Shown here piece after piece: positions 8,101 to 17,658 of a stretch of DNA of 30,787 nt (position 1 is its first letter; every line of letters begins with the position of its first letter). The translations under genes and the position numbers were made by a program. The notes below the pieces were generated by a model that saw only the letters and a program-made list of their open reading frames with translations, did not search any database and was not told where the DNA came from. The DNA comes from Heterotrichella gracilis (lineage: Eukaryota > Sar > Xanthophyceae > Tribonematales > Xanthonemataceae). Where the stretch lies: contig JAULBX010028316.1 of the NCBI GenBank assembly GCA_032358255.1, positions 1-30,787 on the forward strand, written 5' to 3'.

Positions 8101-11100
8101 TCAATAGGGGGGAAGTGGAGTTCATCAGAAACTAAATGCACATAATGTTGCCTTATATTGCATTTCTAGGAGGGCATATGCCGACCAATGGTGGTCAACT
8201 CTGTCAGCTGGCAGTTGTCCCATTTCGTACAGATTGTGATGATGTCATGCTGCAGCACAGTTGTCAATTGGGTTGTAGTGCGCCATGTGTGACATAGAAA
8301 AAAACCTTGAGTTGCATACGGAGAATTGTATATTTTGTGTGTTGCAAATTGTGACGCAATAATGGTACCCTTCAGGACTTTTGTGTCCAACTTTTGCATC
8401 CTTGCAAGTTGAATGCATCTGCTGATCATGCAATGGCGAGCTGTTGGTTGAGCTGTTGGTAGCGTTGTATATTTTGGAGGGATTTTTTTGGCTTGCACGT
8501 ATGTATAAAAAACCATGCTTATTTTAGATGCGCTGAGGCAAGACATGTTACTAGAAATGCGCGTCGACGCCACTTTGGGTGCCTGCATGAAGTGGTGCAT
8601 AGCATAGCCTGTGGGGCAATGACTGATAACGCAGTAAAGTAGCAAGTTGTGTGTTCCACCCCCTTCATAGCCAGGCCAGCATTGCTGGACGTGCCTCACA
8701 TGCGTTGAAGGAGCAAAGCTTGTTGCTGTTTTCAGAGGGCATGTTGGCAGCATAGATGGTGTATATTTTATAGCATTACAGCAGCACATGCCATCTTAAA
8801 ATGCAGGCCATCGTCAACTTCGGCCCATCATGAATGCATTGTTCACTGCACTGGCTTGAATTTGTGGCCGTGATCATTGCCAATGAATGATTGGATATAG
8901 AGTGCTGATGATGGTTGATGAATCAGTATATCTACACATATGTGCTTGAAAGTGTCCCTGGAGTATATTGCTTTGCATAAGTACTCAGCAAGCACATGGA
9001 CCAAAATCAGCATGAATGTTTGGCATTAAGCAAGTCGGTGCATGCGGTGGTCACATGCATATCTTTTAGAAATTCCTATTTGGGTAGAGCTTGGTCATTC
9101 TACTGCGTTGGATTCACATTATTCGCTTGAGTAGCATGTGTGGCAGCAATATCATTATTAAGCTTGCATGTCTTCCGTGTATTTCCTTGTACTTTTGGCT
9201 TTGACTTTGCTTGGACACAGGTGGTTCAGGCCAATGGCAGGGCAGGTGCAGCGTTCTTCATGTGTATTTGATATTGCATGCTGTGGGATTTAATACATGT
9301 GTTACAGCGTTTCCGTGCTTTTCAGCTCCTTAGCATGAGAATCGTGTGCACAGCGTGTTGTTTAGGCTTTGCTGACGAAGAGGGGAAACAGGATTTCAGT
9401 ACTGCACTTTTACATGGCCTTGCATTGCGTTCGCCCGGATTTCGACTATGCTCTTTGCAGGTGCTGGATGCTGGTAGCCTGTGCTTCACCCTTTGTACTA
9501 ACCTGTGCAATTGTGCCTCAACAGCAAACTTTGCCATCCCGCACGTGGGTGGCGAATTCAAGGAGGTGTTGTTTGTGGAAGCGCAGCTACCTGAGGCTGA
9601 GCTGGTTGTAGAACAGCAACGGCAATCGGTAAAGCATAAATGCATGCATGCGCATTCCGGAAGCCAGCAAGCTGATGTAAAGCAATTAGTACATAGTCGC
9701 GTTGAGGTACTTTACCCAAACTTTTCATCTTGACTGAGTACAGGTGCACAATCGCAATCGCGTTGAGGTACTGTACCCTAAATTTATATCTAGACTGGTG
9801 CAGGTAATCTGCAATGAATTTGTGTGTAATGCAAATTTGTAAATAGGTGAAAGCAGGGGGCTGTTTCTGCCATGTGCAAATCTGTACCTGTTGACGGTGA
9901 TGTAAATAGCACTTTTAATTAATAACCTCAGGCTGGCCAGTTTCTGGTTCGTTTTTACATAAATTTTCCCAAATGATCGTAAATGCATGCAACATATGCC
10001 TGACTGATATTTAGTTTAGGAAAGTAAATAAAATCTTTTCCTTAGGTTAAAGGGAGATAATGCTCAAACCTATCAAAGAGGTTGCGTAGTGTCAAACGGG
10101 TCCGCCATGACTGTCGTGCGTAAATTTTCCATTTTAGATATGGCTGACTTGGGTTGGTATCTCAACCGGTGTTTTCAGTTCAGGCCTGTGAGCTAGCATT
10201 TGGTGACAGTATACCACACGCGTGCCCTATGGTGATGGATTTTATCAATATCGGCGGCACATGTATGCACTACTGTCCTTTACAAGCCTGTTTGTGAGGT
10301 ATCGCATGGTCCTTGCACTGTTTTTTGGTTGTTCTTCAGTGAGCTTTGCGGACTCACTTAAGTTGTGATATCAACCAACGTAAATTTTGCTGTGTAAACA
10401 TCAACGACCTGACCTTTTCCAGTCTTTCAAACGGACCCCATAGTAAGTAATGCAGTTTCCACCGTCTGTTTTCCGATACTGAAGATAGCTTGCACCAAAG
10501 TGCGTGTTTTATTTCCAGTTTCAAGTGGTCCGCTTGCAGAATAATGTGGTGTGGATAGCTGGTCCGCTGGTTAGCAACGAGGGTTTGAGGGATTATTGCA
10601 ATGAACCTTTGCAAAGTTAACGGATGCAGCTAAACAGTAATTTGACCCGATGAATTGCATAGCATCTCAGCATCGTGAATGAAGATTATGTGGCATTATA
10701 TATCTTATCAAGGTCGGTACTTCACTGGCTATAGTAGCCGACACCTTATGTCAGAATCTATTCTTCTGCTTGGCACCTGTCTTACCTCTGCAACTGGCAT
10801 GCAGGCTTTGTCTGTGCTACCCATGCTTAAGGGCCACCTGGAGAAGCGCAAGCTGGAGGAGTCACCACCGATACAAGCTGCCCAGCGGCCACGCCTGCGA
10901 GCAGGTATGCTTCACAGCCTGTGCTGCCTGCCGACATGGTGTTGCATGCATCAAGTGATGATAATTACTCCTGATCTGGCTGTCTGCTGGAACGCTTGGA
11001 TTTAAATTAATCATGAGTATCCAGCTGTGGCTTTAGCATCTTTGATGTGGGAGATTTAATACAGAAGGTCCATCAGTGGGTCTTTGAGCATTGTTCATCC

Positions 11101-14100
11101 ATCCCACCCCACAAGTTCTGCAGTTGTGTCCTACTGCTCACTGCCCTTGACACCTTTGCAGGGCCAATTCCAGCGCCTGTCATCGCTGTGGAGCCCATGC
11201 AGCCTCTTGGCAAGCCCATCCGCCCGCCAATGCCTCCGATTGGCCAGCCACCAGCAGGACTAGCACCTGCCGGGCCTCGCCCTCCCCAGCCCATGACAAA
11301 GCACCCAGCGGTACTGGGCAAGGACCAAGGTGCCATCCAACAGGGTGCTGGACCGATTGCGCCAAATCGAGCACCATGTAAGGAGCCCCCGCAATCTTGT
11401 TCCTGCAACCCGTTTGCTGCTGCAGTTATGTATCAAATAGCTGCCTGCTATCATAATCATCTTCTTTCTCGAGTCCTCGCTTGTTATGTGTTGGACATGT
11501 GCCGGGTTTTAGCCGCATATTTGTCGCGAATGTGGATCCTGCAAGGTTGTTAAATGGTATGAACTGTGCATGCAGCTGCTTGGCACTGCATTAACAAGGC
11601 TGACTGCTAACTTGGCGGTACTCCTGGGTTGCCCATGTAACAATATCATATAAAACAATTTCCCTACTTGTACGTATTCCATCAGGCTGGCGCACAGCAT
11701 GGCCTGTAGGTCAGACTACCAGTCTGGCTAGACTCCTCTATCGCATGTCACTAATTTTCCATCGTGATGTTGCGCAGTTGCTGGCCCACAAGGTATCAGC
11801 AAGCAGGCCCCCACTGGGCCTCGGCCACCGCTCTTAGTGCCGCAGCCTGAGCAGATGGTCAATCCTCAGCAGGGGCCTGGCGGCCTGAGCCAGCAGGCCT
11901 TCTCAGGTGAGTGGCTGGTGTGAAGGTGCAGGTGGTGTGGCACAGTCATTGCATTCAGATGAAGGGCAAATAGGAGGTCACAGCGCCCATCTTGTTTAAT
12001 GCGACCGCGTGTTTTTCGTACGTGCATTGTTTTGCCCAGCATTACTCCTCCCCACTGCCCTAGGTGGGTGTCTGGTGCTTGTTGTGATCTCTGTCGTTCT
12101 TTACAGGTGGCGGGCAGCATGCCCAAGGCATTTCGCCAAGGATGACCAAGCAACCAATCGGCCTGCCAGGGAGGGATGCGAGCCCACAGCAAGCACGCGA
12201 CAACCGCTCCTTTTTCAGCCCTGAGGGGGTTTCGCCTGGCCTTGGCCAACAGCCTCTTGCGGACAAGTCAAAGGAGCCCAGTCGCCTTGGTCGCGTGGTG
12301 CCGACTCCTGCAGACGGCTCTTTTGCCAGGCCCATGATGGGCATCCAGAGCGGCGGACCAACCCCGCCAAAGCCCATGCAATCGGCGTTCGGCGGTGTGA
12401 GCGCCAATGCGCCGCCCCGTGGGCTTGGCGCCATGGCGCGTGCAGAGGATGTGGCTGTGGGCCGCGGGCCAGGCAGCCTGCCTCCCGGCACTGGGCCCCA
12501 GCAAGTGCAGCAGCCCCACAGGTTTGGGCACCCGCCCTCCGGCCCTGTACCGCCATCTGGCAGCCAGGCTGCCTACAGCCAGCAGCAGGTGACCCCACCC
12601 AAGCAGCAAGGGTCCAAGCCCGGGCCCGGTGCCAGCCTGCCCTCACACCTGCAGACCCCAGCCTCCCTGCCGCCGCACATCCAGGGTGCCAAGGGTGGCG
12701 CCACAGCGCCTCCTGGGCCGCAGGCACAGCTACCGGCAGGGGTTGCCCCAGGGCAGCAGTACAAGGCTCCACAGGCCAAGCAGGGTGCGGCGCCAGGCAA
12801 ATCCGCAGCACAAGGGCCGCCGCCGGTGGGTCAGCAGGGATACAAGAACATGGGTGGCAACCAGCAGGGGCAAAAGGCTGAGGCGTACAACTTCTACCAG
12901 CCCACCCAGGGCCCAGGTGGCGAGGGGTATGCTCCTTCCACACAAGTCAACAACCAGGTAAATTTTGTTTGAACAGTTTCGAATTTTGAAAATCAGGATG
13001 GGGGTGCTTGGTGGGTTTTTTGACGATGAGTGACCGCAGCAGCGCAATTTCAGCATAGGCACATGCGCATTGCATCCGTGGTTTAGCATCCAACGTGCTC
13101 CATGGTGTTGGTTGTTCCGCATGCTGCTATGTATGCCCACCCTCAATTATTTACCTGTGAGCGTTCACTGCATCATACTGTCAACTGATGGGGGCGCGGT
13201 CTTGGTATCTGCAGGGTATGCAGCCATCGGCGTACGGAATGGGCAGCGGTGGACCAGCTGCGCAGCCTGCACCCATGACCTCCACCTTCCGCCAGCAGCA
13301 GCAGCAGCCTGCCGCGCCTGAGCAGCAGGCGCCACAGCAGGCACCCCAGCAGCAGGTGGGAAGAGCGCAGTTGATCGTGCACAGCTGCTGTGTTGTGTGA
13401 GCTGCCTTTCCACATCAAAATCGACTAAAAAGCATATGCTGGCAATCAAGGCTGGTGGTATATAGAAACTGCGGCATTGTGCATGCCCTCACTTGTCATT
13501 GACCACTTGGAAAACGCTTCTCTGATATTATGTAAACCCTGCAGGGCCAGGCTGAGTACTACATGCAGGCTGGTGGCGGGAGCGCCAATGGGTATGGAGG
13601 GCCCCAGTACCAGCAGCCACCTCAGCAGCTTTCGCAGGGCGGCCACGCCCCTGCCGCCCCCCAGCAGGCGCAGCAGCAGCAGCAGGTGGCCCCGATCCAC
13701 CCTCAAGCCCCGCAGCAGTACCAGCAGGGCTATCAGCAGCCTGTGCCAAAGCAGGCCCCACAGCCGCAGGTTGCGCATGGCGGCCAGGCCCCTGCTGCCC
13801 CACAGCAGCAGTACCAGCAGCAGCAGGCGCCAGCGCCACAGCAACAGTACCAGCAGCAGGCACAGGTGCCGTCAACCCAGCAGCAGCCACCACAGCCACC
13901 ACGCCAGCAACAGCAGCAGTACCAGCAGCAGCAAGCACAGGCACAGGCGCCGTCACAGCCACCACAACCACAGCCACCCCGACAGCAGTACCAGCAGCAG
14001 CCACAGGCGCCGCCATCACAGCAGCAGCCGCAGCCACCACGCCAGCAGCTGCAGTACCAGCAGCAAGCACAGGCACAGGCACAGGCGCCGCAGCAACCAC

Positions 14101-16669
14101 AACCACCGCGCCAGCAGCCACCCGCACAGCCGCCGAGACAGGGTCCACAGCAACAGGCACAGCAGCCACCCCCATCACAGCAGCCTCAGTATGGTGGGTA
14201 TGAGCGTGCGCAGTACGATGCTGCTGCCCCCGTGCCCAACACCATGGGGGGCGGCTACGGCAACCCACAGCAGCAGCAGCAGCAGCAGCAACAGGCAAAT
14301 GCACCTCCAGCACAGGCTGTCGATGGGTCGGTGCAAGTGAGTACCGCCACTCAACCGTATGGCAGTCAGCAGTACCCCCAGCAGCAGCCGAAGGCGCCAT
14401 CCCCGCCGGCACAGGGCCAGGCCCCGCGCTATGACCCTCAGCAGGGTGCATGGGCCCCGCCAGGGGGCTACCAGCCTGAGCAGGCACTGCGCCAGCCGCA
14501 GTACGACTATGCAGCGCCCACCCAGCAGCCCCCTCAGCAGGCGCCGCAGCGGCAGGCACAGGCGAAACCCTACGGTGACGACAAGCAGGGCTACTACGCC
14601 GCTGCGCCTCGTGCTGATGCTGGCGCGGCCCCACCGCGCCCCGCCGCCGCCGCCGCACATCCTTCGGCACCCGCCCCTCGCCCCAGTGCGCCAGGCGTGC
14701 CGCCACCACGACCTCCCGGCGTGCCACCGCCACGCCCGCCGCCCACCGCGCGCCCACCAGGGGCTGCGCCGCCCCCGCGCCCCATGCAGCCTGCACCACC
14801 CAGCGACCCACAGGCCAACCAGGCGCACTACTACACCAGTGCGCCGCAGCCAGCGCCGGCCGCTGAGCCACAGCCCGCCGCACCCCAGCAGTACGCACAG
14901 TATCCTTACCAGGGCTATGGCGGCGCTCCGCCGCAACAGGCACCGGCACCGCCCCAACAGCAGCCAACGCAGGCACCCCCGCTGCCACAGCAGCCTTACG
15001 CGGCGCAGCCCAGCGCCCAGCAGGAGCAGTACCCACCCTATGGGGCACCCACCTACGGGTACCCTCCAGGGGCTCAGCCACAGCCAAGTGGCGCCCCTCC
15101 ACAGGTCCCACAGCCAGGCGCCCCATACGCGGCGCCACCCAAGCCGCACTACACCTCTCGGCCCAGCAATGGCAATGGGCCTGCCAAGCCCCCGGTGCCC
15201 GCTGCCAAGCCCGCCCAGCCAGCTGCCAAGGCGATCACCCCATACCCGCCCCAAGACAGGCCAGCTGCCCCGCAGCCCAAGGCCGAGGACCCCAAAGCGC
15301 CTCAGACAGGGCCTCAGCCCGCGGACGCATCGGCGGCTGCCTACGAGGCCTATGCTCGATACTACGCGGCGTATGGCTATGCTGTGCCTCCCCCCACCAC
15401 CACCAGCGCTGCGCCCGCCACGTCTGCCCCCCCGCCAGCTGCTGCCCCGGCCAAGGCATCTGCATTCCCTGTGGGCGGCTACAGCAGCTACCCATACCCT
15501 CAGCCAACGGTGCCTGCTCCATCGCAGGCAGCGCCGGCGCCTGCCGGTACGTCCTACAGTGGTGGTGAATTGGGTCCTCGACCTTGTTGCAGACGCTTGG
15601 CATGCCATGCAGGACCACGGTAATTGACATGTGGTTCCATGGTTGCTCTTGCACTGCCATAATATGCATTTGTTGGGAAGAATCATGAAACTTTGCGCAT
15701 GTCTTAAATGTGGTGCAATGCGGATGCGGATGCTGATGTCTCCTTGCCCTGCCGTGCAGCTGCGCCCGCCCAGCCCACAGCTGCTGCCTCGGAGGCCTAC
15801 ACCACTGCTGCAGCGTACGCAGCGTACTACCAGCAGAACCCTGCAGCAGACCCCACAGGGTATTATGCGGCGTACTATGCGCAGCAGGCGGCGGCAGCGG
15901 CGCCGCCCAAGCCTGTGGCACCGGCTGCGGCGCCCCCCAAGCCAACGGTAGCTCCTCCCAAGCCGCCACCAGGCCCTCCCCCTCAGGTACACACCCGCAC
16001 CTGCATGCTGCGTGCCGCACTCCACTGCTGGTGACTGCATGTCCATCGCTTATTGGTGTGCTGTGCTGCTACGCATGGTATACCCTGGTTGGGTGTGTAT
16101 ATATCTCAGATTTGTTCCTGCCACTTGTTCATCATGTGTGTGCTGAACATGCAGTGTTTGTGTCTGTGCAGCCTGCGCCACCGGCCCTGCCCGCTGCCGC
16201 ACCTCAAGCCGCAGCAGCCGCCACACCCTACGACCCAGCCGCCGCAACAGCATCATACTCAGCATATGCCAACTACACCGACCCTGCACAGGCGGCGGCC
16301 TACGCGGTCTACTACAGCGACCCGCACTATGCAGCGTCAGCAGCGGCGGCGGCGGCCTACCACCAGGCATATGCTGCAGCAACCACGGTGTCCTACCCCT
16401 ACCCAGCCTCCTACTCTGCAGCAGCTCCAGCACCGGCAGCGTCGGCTGCACCCGCGGCCCCAGCAGCCGCGCCGGCTGCTGCTAGCTACCCACCGGCAAC
16501 TTACGTGAGTGTGCACCCCTTGGCATGCGTGTTCTCGTTACATGGGGTGCCGCAATTACTTATGGATTCATTGCGCTGGTGTAACTTGTTGAACCCCAAG
16601 GGCCTGACATTATGCGTGGCTCTGCAGGCGGCGTATGCATATCCGGGAGTGTATCCAGCAGCATCATGA
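5115..16669 (+). CDS. hnRNP U-like protein: SPRY and P-loop core with a giant Q/P/A/Y-rich tail (15 exons)
   Basis: Exons: 5115-5717, 5803-5896, 5978-6075, 6157-6287, 6496-6665, 9525-9628, 10805-10904, 11162-11377, 11778-11906, 12107-12957, 13215-13355, 13545-15546, 15760-15986, 16172-16504, 16628-16669. All junctions are GT-AG with matching phases; total 5241 nt, 1746 aa. Residues about 30-195 form a SPRY domain. Residues 222-400 are the hnRNP U P-loop domain, with Walker A GLPGTGKT (230-237), the family signature NYILDQTN (302-309) and the NFAIP segment after the 2.86-kb intron. hnRNP U proteins bind RNA and chromatin in the nucleus and oligomerise with ATP. The rest (about 401-1746) is low complexity: polyQ, YQQQ repeats, PPPRP runs and AYxAYY motifs. 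No N-terminal SAP domain or C-terminal RGG box is visible; human hnRNP U has both and is about 825 aa. The start may instead be the ATG at 5130, which has better context (GACATGG). Core identity is firm; exact tail junctions need transcripts. Confidence 0.9.
6666..9524 (+). other. Intron 5 of the hnRNP U-like gene (2.86 kb)
   Basis: The donor follows the codons for VIANMK at 6665 and the acceptor precedes NFAIPHVGG, so the conserved hnRNP U block is split by 2,859 bases. Most other introns in the gene are 80-400 bp, although introns 6 (about 1.2 kb) and some others are also longer. The intron is T/G-rich. No transposase, reverse transcriptase or terminal repeats were seen. A 207-codon minus-strand open frame at 8789-8166 has no recognisable motif and is probably chance. 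A stem-loop lies at 7765-7809. Confidence 0.85.
7765..7809. repeat. Stem-loop inside intron 5
   Basis: A 19-base left arm (7765-7783) pairs with a 19-base right arm (7791-7809) at 17 positions, leaving a 7-base loop. The short motif TCAAGCAGG occurs at the base of the structure (7763-7771) and again just after it (7813-7821). This could be a decayed inverted-repeat element or a small-RNA precursor; the loop is short for a typical algal miRNA precursor. Expression cannot be judged from sequence. Confidence 0.45.
9697..9810. repeat. Imperfect tandem duplication (61-bp period) in intron 6
   Basis: The 15-mer TCGCGTTGAGGTACT at 9697-9711 recurs at 9758-9772. Similarity continues with mismatches through the following roughly 40 bases of each copy (TACCC, then an A/T-rich stretch, then GACTG and CAGGT). 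It lies wholly within the intron after exon 6 of the hnRNP U-like gene. Confidence 0.7.
14268..14294 (+). repeat. CAG repeat encoding polyglutamine
   Basis: Seven uninterrupted CAG codons, followed by CAA and CAG, encode nine consecutive Gln residues in exon 12 of the hnRNP U-like gene. Many shorter CAG/CAA runs surround it (13660-14160), often separated by TAC (Tyr), giving YQQQ-type repeats. The tract is in frame and likely to vary in length. Confidence 0.9.
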
Positions 16670-16874
16670 TGGAGTTGAGGCAGATCGGGGCAGGGCATAA
16701 GGGGAGAGTAGAACGTTGTAGATAGATCCTACGGCACACCAATCAATGATTGCTGGCAATCAATTCATTTCATTCCATGCCCATTTTAGAGGATCCTATT
16801 TTAGATGCATGCACATGGGCAGTAAGACAGTCAACTCCATCATGATGCAATCAGATTATCAATGGGCCCTGGTT

Positions 16875-16922
16875 TGGATGTATCATTTGGGTTACCCTAG
16901 CGAAAGGCATGCGATACATCCA
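16875..16922. repeat. Inverted repeat, 10-bp perfect arms
   Basis: TGGATGTATC (16875-16884) is the exact reverse complement of GATACATCCA (16913-16922), with a 28-base loop. It lies in the 3' flank of the hnRNP U-like gene, upstream of the candidate poly(A) signal. Confidence 0.75.
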
Positions 16923-16943
16923 TAGGTGCCTAAATTGTCAATT

Positions 16944-16960
16944 ACCATAATCATTATGGT
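16944..16960. repeat. Near-perfect palindrome ACCATAAT-C-ATTATGGT
   Basis: Eight-base arms match exactly around one central base. The half-site ACCATA recurs in a second inverted repeat 29 bases downstream, so the two may be related copies. Confidence 0.85.
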
Positions 16961-16979
16961 GCTATCTGTGGTTGTCAAG

Positions 16980-16998
16980 CACCATAATCAATATGGTG
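16980..16998. repeat. Inverted repeat CACCATA / TATGGTG
   Basis: Seven-base arms (16980-16986 and 16992-16998) match exactly around a five-base spacer, immediately upstream of the plus-strand TGTAA at 17003. Confidence 0.8.
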
Positions 16999-17002
16999 AT
17001 AC

Positions 17003-17007
17003 TGTAA
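17003..17007 (+). terminator. Candidate TGTAA poly(A) signal of the hnRNP U-like gene
   Basis: This is the first TGTAA on the plus strand after the stop codon at 16667-16669, giving a 3' UTR of roughly 350 bases. In green algae cleavage usually falls 10-30 bases beyond this motif. Confidence 0.5.
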
Positions 17008-17028
17008 TGCGAGTAGCATCGTTGGCTG

Positions 17029-17033
17029 TTACA
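17029..17033 (-). terminator. Candidate TGTAA poly(A) signal of the minus-strand coiled-coil gene
   Basis: This is the first TGTAA I found reading down the minus strand from the stop at 17659 (TTACA on plus), giving a 3' UTR of about 640 bases. It faces the plus-strand signal only 21 bases away, so the two convergent transcripts should just overlap. Confidence 0.45.
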
Positions 17034-17203
17034 AATTTTATACTGCCAGACTGGCACTGAGTGGCACCATGCGCTTATCAATTATTGACAAATTGCCGCC
17101 ATTTGTTCCTCATCTAGCGGCCGTTGAAACTATAAGTTGATCGCCAATGCCATTTCCATTGGAACGCACCACATTGGCACCATGTCATGACAACGAACGC
17201 ACA

Positions 17204-17258
17204 AGGTCAAAGTGACTTCAGCAGGATCTTTGTCAATGACTTGAAGTCACGTTGACCT
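17204..17258. repeat. Stem-loop with 17-base arms (one mismatch)
   Basis: AGGTCAAAGTGACTTCA (17204-17220) pairs with 17242-17258 at 16 of 17 positions, with a 21-base loop. It lies in the predicted 3' UTR of the minus-strand gene. It could be a transcript-stability hairpin or a remnant of a small inverted-repeat element. Confidence 0.75.
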
Positions 17259-17658
17259 CAAAGATGCTTTGCCGGTGAGTCGACTCCCTGCAGCCATGGC
17301 AATAATAAAAAAATCTTCTAGTCCAGAATTTATTTCAAGTTATCACCATGCCAATGGGTGTCATGGTCACCGGCTGGCACAGTACACTATAGACGTCTGA
17401 AAGACCCTGGGGAAATGGCATTGCCCAGCGCAGGTGACAATCCATGTACAGCAAACCATGGGGTGCGTGGAACTACCAATTAGAGCACAAAAGTGGCACT
17501 TGGTTTTCAAAGCACAGCATAAAATTTTGAAAATTTGAAGCATAGACGCATGCAGTGTCATAAATCGTGACAGTGTATACAACTGTCCTTGTCAGTTGAA
17601 ATTTGCCGACCACAGTATGACCTGGTCCATGTCCACCCCCACGTTTGAAATATGATGG

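Larger units (their letters stand above)
16670..17658. other. Convergent 3' intergenic region rich in inverted repeats
   Basis: This kilobase separates the stops of two convergent genes and contains no supportable coding exon. It is A/T-richer than the flanking exons. It contains at least four inverted repeats (16875-16922, 16944-16960, 16980-16998, 17204-17258) and two facing TGTAA motifs. Confidence 0.75.

Noticed and set aside
8166..8789. 207-codon minus-strand open frame in the long intron
   Set aside because: No recognisable motif, no supporting splice context and low-information composition (Thr/Cys/His-rich); probably chance.
12215..12943. 242-codon minus-strand open frame
   Set aside because: Antisense shadow of exon 10, whose plus-strand frame continues across matched splice junctions.
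13600..14300. Dense short repeats considered as a CRISPR-like or satellite array
   Set aside because: The periodicity is codon-based (CAG/CAA/TAC) within a coding exon, with no constant repeat-spacer pattern.
13477..14340. 287-codon plus-strand frame rich in Ser/His/Arg
   Set aside because: A shifted reading of the CAG/CAC repeats of exon 12; it starts inside an intron and does not join to neighbouring exons.
14337..14342. GTGAGT donor consensus inside exon 12
   Set aside because: The coding frame continues through it for another 1.2 kb with the same Q/P/Y composition, so splicing here is not needed; it may be cryptic.
13528..16046. Very long minus-strand open frames (536 and 623 codons) opposite exon 12-13 of the hnRNP U-like gene
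   Set aside because: They are mirror images of CAG/CCN-rich coding sequence, where stop codons are rare in all frames. They cross the introns of the real gene and show no domain.
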